The notes beneath the pieces were generated by a model. That model did not search any database and was not told the DNA's origin. It saw only the letters and a list, made by a program, of their open reading frames with translations. Made by a program: the position numbers and the translations under genes. This document shows, piece by piece, positions 1 through 10,815 of a stretch of DNA of 64,000 nucleotides. This DNA is from Haliclona indistincta (lineage: Eukaryota; Porifera; Demospongiae; Haplosclerida; Chalinidae), in contig OZ024783.1 of NCBI GenBank assembly GCA_964017065.1, positions 3,848,932 through 3,912,931 of the forward strand, in the 5' to 3' direction. Numbering within the stretch: the first letter of the stretch is position 1; each line of letters begins with the position of its first letter.

Positions 1-62
1 CAGCTGATAGTCCCACTTGCATTGTATTCTGGTTCACTTGTATATCATCATTTTTCTCTTAA

Positions 63-661
63 CTCTTTAGTGACTGAATTCTTTTGATGAAAATTCGGCT
101 TGCTCTAAACTGACAGTTTGTCTTGCGATTTCTACAACATGCAGTACGCTAGCTGTTCCAAACTAGCACTGTTTTTTCCTGGCATGTCAAAGTTTACGAC
201 CATGTACTAAACTCTGACTTGGCCACTCCCAATTCGGAACTGAAGCCGCTTAAGTGCTGCGACCTCGTCATTTTTCAGCCAATTTTGGTCTTCGTTTAGC
301 CCTGGTGACTGATACAAAAACCTGGTGGTGTCCAGGTGAGCAAACAGCATAGGTTAGACCATATTCTATGCCCAAGTATGCATTTCCGGGCGTCCTGAAG
401 CCCCAAAAATGCCGAAAGCGGCGAGGGGCTCCGCCCCTTCGAACCCCGGGTTAAAGGGGGGACACCCCCCTTTAAAAATCCCCCCGTTCTATATATTTTA
501 GTGGGGAGGGCGCGGCGAAAAACAGGTGATTTTTTCAGGTAAAGTTAGCTTTTGCAATTAAACTTTATTTGACCTTTCTAGAGCACTTTTCCCACTATTT
601 ATGACGTCTACAGTAGGTGGAGTCAATTATGACGGCTAAATCCGCTATAGGCCTTAAAGGG
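63..661. mobile_element. piggyBac-type non-autonomous element (MITE)
   Basis: A 599-bp insertion flanked by TTAA at 59-62 and 662-665. The paralogous site in copy B (about 9096-9102) carries a single TTAA with the flanks joined directly, so the insertion is defined exactly. The ends are imperfect inverted repeats, CTCTTTAGTG on the left against CCCTTTAAGG on the right when reversed. TTAA target duplication and CCC-type ends are the hallmark of piggyBac elements. No transposase reading frame is present, so it was mobilised in trans. A G/C-rich stretch near 440-490 (CCCGGG with runs of G and C) can fold. Confidence 0.85.
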
Positions 662-882
662 TTAACCTGAATGACAGCAAATGGATATAAATAAATAATG
701 TTGTCAAAGTATACATTAATGTGATTGCATGGATCACATAGTGTAAACACAAATCAATGACACAGTAACACAGTCATTGTGTTGAATGTGATATCTGATA
801 GTTAGATCAGTGAGTGTGTGTGAAGCCACTCAAGTGACTGATCTGGTAATGTATTTGATCTTTCCATTGTAGTGGACACTAA

Positions 883-2010
883 ATGGCATCTACTGGACTA
901 ATATTTGACACTCACGTAAGCTTGCTCACTGTGTAGACGCTCTCTCTGTCGCTCAGGTCAGCACATAGTCTTAGTAAGATGTGAAGACATCAATATCAGC
1001 GGGAATTTCTGTCGTAACAAATGTAAGCCACACCTACCCACACAAAGGTCTTGTTCTTTTCTTTATCTTGTAGACTACACAGCCTTACCCTGCTTGATTA
1101 CTGCTGTTAATAATCTTCCCTTCTCTATTGTAGTGAAGTATCTTCAGTTCCTTCGGAAGCGTTGTAATGTCAAGCCATCTCGGGGTCCCTTCCATCTCAG
1201 AGCTCCCAGTAGAATATTCTGCTGCACAGTACGAGGAATGCTACCTCACAAGACGAAGCGAGGGCCAGCTGCTCTCAACCACCTCAAGGTGTTCGAGGGA
1301 GTACCTCCTCCGTATGATCGAGTGAAGAGAATGGTGGTCCCTCGTGCCCTGAGGGTGCTTCGACTAAAACCAGATAGGAAGGTGAGGGAGAAATGATAAT
1401 AGCAAAATTGTTGACGTCTCTCTTTTCTCATAGTTTTGTGTGCTTGGACGTCTTTCTCACGAAGTAGGCTGGAAATACAAGGTAAGTCCACACTGTCGCT
1501 TTGCACATGTACGTACGTGTGTGTTGTACGAGACTAGAGTCACATGCCTGTCAGGTGACCAGTGGTGGGTGTGTGCTAAGTTCTCGTGACAGTGTGACAG
1601 CTGGAGCTAATTCACTGTCTGAGCAAACCAGTGCTTTAGACAGTCACCACTCCTTCTGACATAGAATAGACGTGCTCACACTTACTAGGTTTAGACCTGT
1701 GAACAACCATTGTTCATTTTTGTGTGTCTACAGGATATTGTTGATGCCCTCGAAACAAAGAGAAAGGCTCGCGCTGAAGTATACTACGAGAGGAAGAAGA
1801 AGCTTACGGTAAGTCAACAAATTTTTGAAACATCATAAATTTCACTTCTTTCTCGCTCCTCCCCCACTTGTCTCTCCCTTCTTCCCTCGTCTCTCTCTCT
1901 CCTCTCTTTCTCTCTCTCTTCAGCGTCTCATGAAGCAAGCTGAAGCAGACTGCAAAGCTCGTGTTCAACCTATCAATGACCAACTCACTCAATTTGGACT
2001 GGAAGTGTAG
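883..2010 (+). CDS. RPL13A: 60S ribosomal protein L13a (uL13), copy A
   Basis: Structural protein of the large ribosomal subunit. The exons read clearly: one ending at 1022 ([18 protein letters not shown]), then 1134-1381, 1434-1481, 1734-1808 and 1924-2010, all with GT-AG borders and matching phases. Family blocks are easy to see: [42 protein letters not shown]. The C-terminus ends in GLEV, close to the usual uL13 ending. The first 30 or so residues are not resolved: the ATG at 883 ([11 protein letters not shown], donor GTAAGC) is a candidate, but the expected GHLLGRLA block cannot be joined in frame. A polyadenylation signal follows at 2160. The NLR on the opposite strand converges on it. 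A CC replaces the WR that normally follows APSRIF, and copy B has the usual residues, so copy A may be the less constrained one. Confidence 0.88.
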
Positions 2011-2159
2011 CAATAGTCAATGTAGACTGTATCACATGATGTCATCAAGCAGCATTGATACTATGAGAGTTGTTTGTCAAATATTTTACATCATAAAAAT
2101 TGTGTGAACCATTGCGTTAGTCTGTTACTATCATGAAGACAGTGATTTGCTATGACTAC

Positions 2160-2165
2160 AATAAA
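2160..2165 (+). other. Poly(A) signal AATAAA of RPL13A copy A
   Basis: AATAAA lies 150 bp after the stop codon, in the 340-bp space between the convergent RPL13A and NLR genes. The same hexamer is conserved at the equivalent place in copy B (about 10620). Nothing else is visible in this intergenic space. Confidence 0.55.
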
Positions 2166-2350
2166 AAGAACTAAAAATTAATTTTATAAATATTATTGTA
2201 CACATAAAAAGTGGATATGCTTTTATTGAAGGAACGTAAGAAAAGTTGTTATAGTAATAGCTTTGAAATGTCATGAATACTTGCACCAGTACTAACATTG
2301 ATATGATTAGTAACTGTTTATAAAAAGTTTCATGAAATGTCAAACATGTA

Positions 2351-5300
2351 CTATTTACCCCATGGTTCCAGAAGATGCTTGTATTGTTCGTGGATGTGTG
2401 GTGGTAGCTTGTCATAGTCTGATTTATGAAGTCTCAACTTCTTTAATCGACTGTTACCAGCAGCCTCAATCAGTTGGAGCACGATAGTAAAGGGATGATC
2501 ATAGTTGCATTGAATTTGTAGTACCTCTAGTGTGGGGTGTGACAGTACAATGTAAAGGAGATCAGGTAGTTCACTAGTGAGTATTGAGCTAACAATCTCT
2601 AAGTAGATCAGTGAAGAGCTATTTATGATCATTTGAGTTAGCAGGGGAAGATGGTCATATGGGATTTGAAGCTCCTTGAGGTTTGTGTTCTTGTGGGGAA
2701 TGAGCTCAAGATTATTAGTTAATCGAATAGCATTAGCTAATTTCAGTTCTTGCAATGAAGATGGTTGAAACAATAGTGGGAAGAGTATGCTTATATCAGG
2801 AACGCCAGTAAGTGTTAGTCTCCTCAGTCCACTCCCTGGTGTTATCAGCTGCTGCAACATGACCTTATCAACATGATCACAATAGTGATCACCAGCTATG
2901 ATAAGATGATGAAGTTCACAAAAAGTTGTCAATGGAGTCATAACTTGAGAAAATAATAACGATTCTAATGACAATAACAGATATCGAATTCTCTTGTTAG
3001 CAATAGGAGAGGATCTGAGACCCTTTACCAGGAGATTAACTCCTTCGATTCCCATCTTGCGGTCATCAATGCGAAGTCCCCATCTTTCATCAAAGTGGCT
3101 GATGCAGTATCCTGTGGCATACCAGTCAAAACCGACTACTGGTGTAACATTGATTGTATCACGTTTACTATAGTCCACCTTCACACTATCCATAATGCTA
3201 GGACACTCATATGCACAATGGACCAACTGTAGATCCTTAGAGGCAAGCAGCTGTACCAACTCCTGGTACACAGGGTGACTATGATAATCATCATGTCTGT
3301 ACATTCCTGCCAGAAACCTCACAACAACACTACCTTCCTTTAGCCATTCTACCAGTTCAAAGCCACTAGGATTCACAATAGCAATATGGAGGGCAGTCAA
3401 GTATTCTTGAAGAGTGAGATGGAGGAAGGAGTAGGAGCACCCAGGACCTGTACACACATTAATACTGGTTGTCTTTTTCATTGTCCCAAGATGCTCAAAG
3501 TCCTCACCAAGGTCAGTGAAGACATACCTTTTCTCACACAGACTCTCATAAGCCACCTTGGCTAGCTGAAGAAGCTGCTGAGCCACTACAGGAGGAAGCT
3601 TGCTAATGTCCTCTGCACGCTGGAGGGAAGGAGGCATGCAATACTCACTAGGAACCCGATGTGTGGACACGAGGTGCCTGCGAATGAGACTACAAGTGAG
3701 AGCATCAAAGAGCTGTGTCATGGTTCTAGGGAAGGGAGTATCTGTGTCAAAGCTGTCCTGATATATCAGGGCTACAATGACGGCATTGAGAGGGATATAC
3801 ATCATACTATATATGGGAGGATTACTGGTGATGTAAGACAAGAACCCTGCCAGGATATCCCCACTAAACACGCTCTCAGCAAACCGCTTGATATCCTCTC
3901 TAGTGAAGCCTATCACCTCGAGGTGCCTGTCTATGTTATGCTGGCAGAGACTCCAGAGCTCAGCACTTACTGAAGGACGACTGGTGACAATAATAGTAGC
4001 CTCTGCCAGGAGCCTACCCTTGAGTAGATCTATGTAGACTGAGCCCTCCTGTCGCTGCTCACGAGGAAGCTCATCAAACCCATCGCACACGATAAGCATG
4101 CCTTCTCCTTCTCCTATTGCAGCCAAGAGCTCCTTCATGTTAGTGGTAGCATCACATGGCAGAAGGTCCTCAAGGCAGCGTGCCTCTTGAGCCTTCTTCT
4201 CCCTCAAACGAACTAGCACCACTAACTCGTACTGCTTCACACTCTCTAACTCCTCCCACTTGTAACACACCTCCCATGCCAGTGTGCTCTTGCCGATACC
4301 TGGTGCACCCTCCACCAGGACACAACGTACTGGTCTACCATCCTTTCTGGGCTTTAGTATATGATCTAGTGCTATCGGAGCTTTCTCACGCAAGATTTCT
4401 TCAGTTAAACCGTGGAGACTTTTTCTAGTAAATTCATCTGCTTGCTTCCTGGTGATACCATTCTTGCTGATGACAGCTAGCTCAATGTAGTGCTTGCTGG
4501 CAGTAGTGAGTAGCTTATCATCATCAGGGAGTGGCTGTCGGTAACATTTCTTTAGGAACTGTTTGTACTGTTTCCTGGTGATAGCTGAGGAGAGGAAACA
4601 CATCATCCACTGGTCATTAGTGACTGAGTATGTCATTATACCTGTTGTGCGTGAATGAGATGAAGAGGTGATGGAGGATGGTATCATACTATCATTGGTC
4701 TGTCGTGCTGTAAGACACTGTCACCAGGCGCGTGTCCACGATAGGGCTCCGGGTGCTCTAGCACCCCCCTCAGCATTTAAGTTTATAAATTTTATTCATT
4801 GCATTTAAGTACACTGTGGCTATAAATTTATCACAACTGTTATTGCAACAAACTTATCAGCTGCCAATATTCCATTCTAAGGTGGTTTAGGCCGTTTTCC
4901 ATTAGTTCTAGCGAAGAACAAATCTAGTGCACCATGATAATAATGACGTATTTTATGAATATAATGAATATTAATTACATTTTTCGGGCGCGCTTCGCGC
5001 GCGCACCTATCTTTCCTCGTTTCTGGACACGCGCCTGGTCACATGTTATTCCACCATACACACATTCTCTACTCACCAGCTGATGTGTTTGGTGGTAGGG
5101 ACGACACCAGTTGAGGAGTGTGCAGTGACTTGAGTTGAGCTACATCAGAACACCATGCACTGGTCAGTGGATGTACTCAGACACACATTATCACACTCAC
5201 CACATGTGGACCGCAGCTTGCCACAGAGGTGCTGCATTGAACTGTCCTTCTCTAGTGCTTCCACAAACTTGTGGTAGTTGCTGGGGTCTAGTCGGATTGC

Positions 5301-5586
5301 TGTTTCCGTCGCATCTAGGAGTTCAGACACTTTATCAGAGTCTACCAGTGTTCTACTGCAGATTCTCTTTCTCGTTTTTCGTGACAGTAGACCAGCTGCG
5401 AACAGTCTAGCGGACAGTGTAGTTGGGTTCTGGATGGACTCGAACAGGTCAGCAAAATGACTTTGAAACGAGCGGTACTCAGCGCTCTCGGTCTCCTGAA
5501 CAGCAGCCAAGATCAACACTGGTATTATAGCAGAGATGAGAAAATCTTACCTGCTGATCCGAGTGCTGATCAACAAAAGCCGCCAT
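2351..5586 (-). CDS. CARD-like/NACHT/LRR receptor (NLR), copy A
   Basis: Intracellular innate sensor of the NLR type. Four exons join in phase: 5551-5586 (MAAFVDQHSDQQ), 5201-5495, 5077-5139 and 2351-4707, giving about 916 residues. Exon 2 encodes a helical death-fold domain, probably CARD (GLLSRKTRKRI, LDPSNYHKFVEALEK). Exon 4 carries the NACHT ATPase: Walker A EGAPGIGKSTLAW, Walker B LIVCDGFDEL, sensor-1-like IIVTSRPS, then a winged-helix-like stretch and about 200 residues of leucine-rich repeats (SSLQELKL, NTNLKELQI, PTLEVLQI). The tripartite order matches animal NLRs, and sponges are known to have expanded this family. It is convergent with RPL13A copy A. An intron between exons 3 and 4 holds a transposon insertion missing in copy B. 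The ligand is unknown. Confidence 0.85.
4725..5037. mobile_element. 313-bp MITE in an NLR intron
   Basis: The insertion is bounded by perfect inverted repeats CAGGCGCGTGTCCA / TGGACACGCGCCTG and flanked by a 5-bp direct repeat GTCAC (4720-4724 and 5038-5042). Copy B has one GTCAC at the same place and no insert, so the borders are exact. No coding potential. An internal run of alternating GCGC (4986-5004) and the words GGTGCTCTAGCACCCCC (4749-4765) can each form a hairpin. It sits inside the intron before the NACHT exon and leaves both splice sites untouched. The superfamily is not certain. Confidence 0.82.
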
Positions 5587-5684
5587 TTTAGCACCTTTCG
5601 AGGGCGAGTCCGCATTTTTAGAATTTCTGATGTGATATTGACTATTATGGAGTCAAACGTACTCGGTTGCTAACTGAGAAGTAT

Positions 5685-5884
5685 NNNNNNNNNNNNNNNN
5701 NNNNNNNNNNNNNNNNNNNNNNNNNNNNNNNNNNNNNNNNNNNNNNNNNNNNNNNNNNNNNNNNNNNNNNNNNNNNNNNNNNNNNNNNNNNNNNNNNNNN
5801 NNNNNNNNNNNNNNNNNNNNNNNNNNNNNNNNNNNNNNNNNNNNNNNNNNNNNNNNNNNNNNNNNNNNNNNNNNNNNNNNNNNN
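5685..5884. other. Assembly gap (200 N)
   Basis: Exactly 200 unknown bases, probably a placeholder size. The sequence just before it (TATTGACTATTATGG..., GAGAAGTAT) resembles 14358-14400 of the copy-B side, so the duplication extends at least up to the gap. What follows does not match the RYK-like 3' end found after 14400. Confidence 0.98.
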
Positions 5885-6098
5885 TGTCTACAAACTGTGT
5901 CTACATTGGAAGTGAAACCAGAGCTCAATGGAGTTTAGAGCTGTTTACAAAACCACATAACCACTAGATGTCGGCATAGAAATATAACACTGTTGCTAAG
6001 TTGGTCACATGACTATCAGGTGCTTGTCACAAATGTTCTCAGTCATCCTAAGGGCAAGACAGGCTGTTAGACAGAGATGCACAATGTCGACCACCTAC

Positions 6099-6706
6099 CC
6101 ATTCATCCTCCTCCACCTCTCCTCCTTTGTCAGTCTCAGTTCTTGCTGCTGCTGGTGGAGGGTCCTGTTTGACAGAGAACACCTTATCTGTCCAGCTCTG
6201 TCCAGTCTTCTCACCGCCCGAGTAGTTAGCGGAGTGATGCTTCTGAGCTGAGTCGAGTTTAGTGAGAGAATCTGGAGACAAACAGAAAAATCATCTCTGT
6301 AGAAATTTCGCAATGTAAAATAATATTTTCAATTTATATCTAGATGCCCCAATTTTTAACTTGTGGGTAAAATTGGAGTACACCCAATAGCTAATAATTT
6401 TTCGTGCACGTAAATTATTACATGTATTTTTCTCTTGCTTGACTATTGTTGATCTTAGCACAATGCAATGTTAGCCTCTTAGAGTAGTAGTGTGTCTTTG
6501 CTTACCAAGAAGGCAGGAGTCTCCTCGTGTCTTGAGACGAACAGTTTGTCCGAACTCTACTTCCACGTGACCGTAAACTTTCTCCTCTCCCCACACACAA
6601 ATAGAGTGGGCGTGGCTTGGAGCTACTAGGTCACTCAGACCAGACTTCAATAGATCACGAGATTGTTCGTAAGTCACAGTGTCGGGAGATTTCTTCATTT
6701 CTGATT
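6099..6706 (-). CDS. Two exons of an unidentified protein (partial)
   Basis: Two open segments with good splice borders join in phase: 6506-6706 (acceptor CCCACAG, donor GTAAGC) and 6099-6271 (acceptor TCTCCAG, donor GTAGGT). Together they give about 124 residues. The first part contains ICVWGEEKVYGHVEVEFGQT, the second is acidic and Pro/Ala rich (KQDPPPAAARTETDKGG) and ends EEDEW. I do not recognise the family. Joining them to the RYK-like exon at 8043-8164 would create a stop codon at the junction, so they are not part of that fragment. The continuation may lie in the assembly gap downstream, and no first exon is visible. Confidence 0.4.
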
Positions 6707-6732
6707 CTGTGGGAATAAACAAAGCAAATGCT

Positions 6733-7700
6733 TCTGCCTCACAGAGGGTCACTGGTAGAGTCAGGACACCTGTGCACTAAGCAGTGTCTAGCTGCCTCAC
6801 AGAGGGTCACTGGTAGAGCCAGGACACCTGTGCACTAAGCAGTGTCTAGCTGCCTCACAGAGGGTCACTGGTAGAGCCAGGACACCTGTGCACTAAGCAG
6901 TGTCTAGCTGCCTCACAGAGGGTCACTGGTAGAGTCAGGACACCTGTGCACTAAGCAGTGTCTAGCTGCCTCACAGAGGGTCACTGGTAGAGCCAGGACA
7001 CCTGTGCACTAAGCAGTGTCTATAGCTGCCTCACAGAGGGTCACTGGTAGAGCCAGGACACCTGTGCACTGAGCAGTGTCTAGCTGCCTCACAGAGGGTC
7101 ACTGGTAGAGCCAGGACACCTGTGCACTAAGCAGCGTCTAGCTGCCCCAGAGAGGGTCACTGGTAGAGCCAGGACACCTGTGCACTGAGCAGTGTCTAGC
7201 TGCCTCACAGAGGGTCACTGGTAGAGCCAGGACACCTGTGCACTAAGCAGTGTCTAGCTGCCCCACAGAGGGTCACTTGGTAGAGCCAGGACACCTGTGC
7301 ACTAAGCAGTGTCTAGCTGCCCCACAGAGGGTCACTTGGTAGAGCCAGGGCACTTGTGCACTAAGCAGTGTCTTGCTGCCCCACAGAGAGTCATTGGGCA
7401 CTTGTGCACAACGCAGTGTCTAGCTGCCCCACAGAGGGTCACTTGGTAGAGCCAGGGCACTTGTGCACTAAGCAGTGTCTTGCTGCCCCACAGAGAGCCA
7501 TTGGGCACTTGTGCACTACGCAGTGTCTAGCTGCCCCACAGAGATCGTTATTGGGTGCTTGTGCACTAAGCAATGTCTAGCTGCCCCACAAAGGGTCATT
7601 CATTGGGTGCCTGTGCACTAAGCAGTGTCTAGCTGCCTCACAGAGAGTCATTCATTGGGTACCTGTGCACTAAGCAGTGTCTAGCTGCCCCACAGACTGC
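6733..7700. repeat. 58-bp minisatellite, about 16 units
   Basis: Head-to-tail units containing CTGCCTCACAGAGGGTCACT and GCACTAAGCAGTGTCTAG with a 58-bp period, very uniform up to about 7370 and then degenerate, with shorter variant units. Two to three degenerate units of the same sequence lie at 18888-19000 in an intron of the RYK-like gene, so this array expanded in the duplicated fragment. No unique spacers separate units, so it is not a CRISPR array. Confidence 0.9.
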
Positions 7701-7757
7701 ACTAGGTTGCCTGTGAACCAAGCAGGCTTTTTCTACAATGCAACACCTGCTACTCCT

Positions 7758-8573
<816 letters not shown>

Positions 8574-8764
8574 AAGACCAGCTGCGGACAGTGTGGTTGG
8601 GTTCTGGATGGACTCGAACAAGTCAGCAAAATGCCTTTGGAACGAGCGGTACTCAGCGCTCTCGGTCTCCTGAACAGCAGCATAATAGACCAAGATTAAC
8701 ACTGGTATATTCATATTGTGTAGCTAAGGGTAAAGTTTACCTGATCCACAGAACAAGACGCCAT
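8574..8764 (-). pseudogene. Relic of a third NLR gene (first exon and half of CARD exon)
   Basis: Exon 1 reads MASCSVDQ followed by a GTAAAC donor at 8741. The second exon begins at 8669 after a TTCAG acceptor and reads ETESAEYRSFQRHFADLF, then stops matching at 8574, where RYK-like sequence takes over. Its CARD half is nearly identical to that of copy A at 5400-5495, and the first-exon layout is the same as in copies A and B. The NACHT and LRR parts are missing. It marks a third member of the array lost by rearrangement. Confidence 0.7.
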
Positions 8765-9313
8765 ATTCAGATCAGCTGAGAAACCACACCCTTTGTAGGC
8801 GTAACCAGTCAGAGCGCGTGTTCTCCCCATGTTCCCAGCAGTATCTTGCTGTCCTGCTGCTGATAGTAGCTGAGTGTAGTGAGTACCATAGCAATCTGGA
8901 GCTGCTGATCCAGGTGAGCTACTAGCTGTGGTCATGTACTGAGAGCATGGTTCTCGTGTGCTAGGGTTTATTCTAGTGTACACAGATGGTGGTGTGAGTG
9001 GCTTCTTGGCTTTCCTTGAAGCATGAACAGTAGTTATTCAGCTGATAGTCCCACTTGCATTGTATTCTGGTTCACTTGTATATCATCAATTTTCTCTTAA
9101 CCTGAATGACAGCAAATGGATATAATGTGTTCAAAGTACACATTAATGTGATTGCATGGATCACATAGTGTAAACACAAATCAATGACACAGTAACACAG
9201 TCATTGTGTTGAATGTGATATCTGATAGTTAGATCAGTGAGTGTGTGTGTGTGAAGCCACTCAAGTGATTGATCTGGTAATGTATTTGATCTTTCCATTG
9301 TAGTGGACTCTAA

Positions 9314-10470
9314 ATGGCATCTACTGGACTAATATTTGACACTCACGTAAGCTTGCTCGCTGTGTAGACGCTCTCTCTGTCGCTCAGGTCAGAACATAGT
9401 CTTAGTAAGATGTGAAGACATCAACATCAGCGGGAATTTCTATCGTAACAAATGTAAGCCACACCTACCCACACAAAGGTCTTGTTCTTTCTTGGTCTTG
9501 TAGACTACATAGCCTTACCCTGCTTGATTACTGCTGTTAATAATCTTCATTTCTCTATTGTAGTGAAGTATCTTCAGTTCCTTCAGAAGCGTTATAATGT
9601 CAAGCCATCTCGTGGTCCCTTCCATCTCAGAGCCCCCAGTAGAATATTCTGGCGCACAGTACGAGGAATGCTACCTCACAAGACGAAGCGAGGGGCAGCT
9701 GCTCTCAACCACCTCAAGGTGTTCGAGGGAGTACCTCCTCCGTATGATCGAGTGAAGAGAATGGTGGTCCCTCGTGCCCTGAGGGTGCTTCGACTAAAAC
9801 CAGATAGGAAGGTGAGAGAGAAATGATAATAGCAAAATTGTTGACGTCACTCTTTTCTCATAGTTTTGTGTGCTTGGACGTCTTTCTCACGAAGTAGGCT
9901 GGAAATACAAGGTATGTCCACACTGTCGCTTTGCACATGTACGTACGTGTGTGTTGTACGAGGCTAGAGTCACGTGCCTGTCAGGTGACCAGTGATGGGT
10001 GTGTGCTAAGTTCTCGTGACAGTATGACAGCTGGAGCTAATTCACTGTCTGAGCAAACCAGTGCTCTAGGCAGTCACCACTCCTTCTGACATAGAATAGA
10101 CGTGCTCACACTTACTATGTTTAGACTAGTAAACAACCATTGATCATTTTCTGATCTACAGGATATTGTTGATGCCCTTGAGACAAAGAGAAAGGCTCGC
10201 GCTGAAATTTATTACGAGAGAAAGAAGAAGCTTACTGTAAGTCAACAAATTTTTGAAACATCGTAAACTTCACTTCTTTCTCGCTCCTCCCCCACTTGTC
10301 TCTCCCTTCTTCCCTCGTCTCTCTCTTCTCTTGTCTCTCTCTTCTCTCGTCTCTCTCTCTCCTCTCTTTCTTTCTCTCTTCAGCGTCTCATGAAGCAAGC
10401 CGAAGCAGACTGCAAAGCTCGTGTTCAACCTATCAATGACCAACTCACTCAATTTGGACTGGAAGTGTAG
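9314..10470 (+). CDS. RPL13A: 60S ribosomal protein L13a (uL13), copy B
   Basis: Second complete-looking uL13 gene. Visible exons end at 9453 ([20 protein letters not shown]) and continue at 9564-9811, 9864-9911, 10162-10236 and 10384-10470, all in phase. Compared with copy A it has the family-typical residues NFYRNK and [12 protein letters not shown], where copy A reads NFCRNK and [12 protein letters not shown], so copy B looks like the conventional protein. The start has the same uncertainty: ATG at 9314 is a candidate, but the GHLLGRLA-type block is not found in frame. Intron lengths are nearly identical to those of copy A except for a longer pyrimidine-rich tract before the last exon. Confidence 0.9.
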
Positions 10471-10815
10471 CAATAGTCAATGTAGACTGTATCACATGAT
10501 GTCATCAAGCAGCATTGATACTATGAGAGTTGTTTGTCAAATATTTTACTTCAAAAAAATTGTGTGAACCATTGCGTTCGTTTGTTACTATCATGAAAAC
10601 AGTGATTTGCTATGACTACAATAAAAAGAACTAAAAATTAATTTTATAAATTGTACACATTAAGTGTACAATAAAGTTTTATTGAAGGAACATAAGAAAG
10701 TTGTTTTAGTAATAGTTTTAGTGGTTTGAAATGTCATGAATACATTTACTAACATTGATATGATAACTAACTGTTTACAAAAGAGTTTCATGAAGTGTGA
10801 AATGTCAAACACCTA

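Noticed and set aside
3659..4428. Open frames opposite the NLR (also 12169-12923)
   Set aside because: Antisense shadows of the conserved NACHT exon; they recur in both copies only because the exon does.
6733..7700. CRISPR-like array
   Set aside because: Units are joined head to tail with no unique spacers, and the DNA is eukaryotic.
8711..8983. A 90-residue open frame ending in MASCSVDQ
   Set aside because: Its last eight codons are the NLR first exon; the upstream part has no acceptor or homology I can support and is probably a chance open stretch.
9900..10160. Intronic C/D snoRNA in RPL13A (as in vertebrates)
   Set aside because: AGTGATGGG and CTGA words exist near 9990-10052, but the C box is imperfect, copy A differs (GTGGTGG), and no closing stem is convincing.
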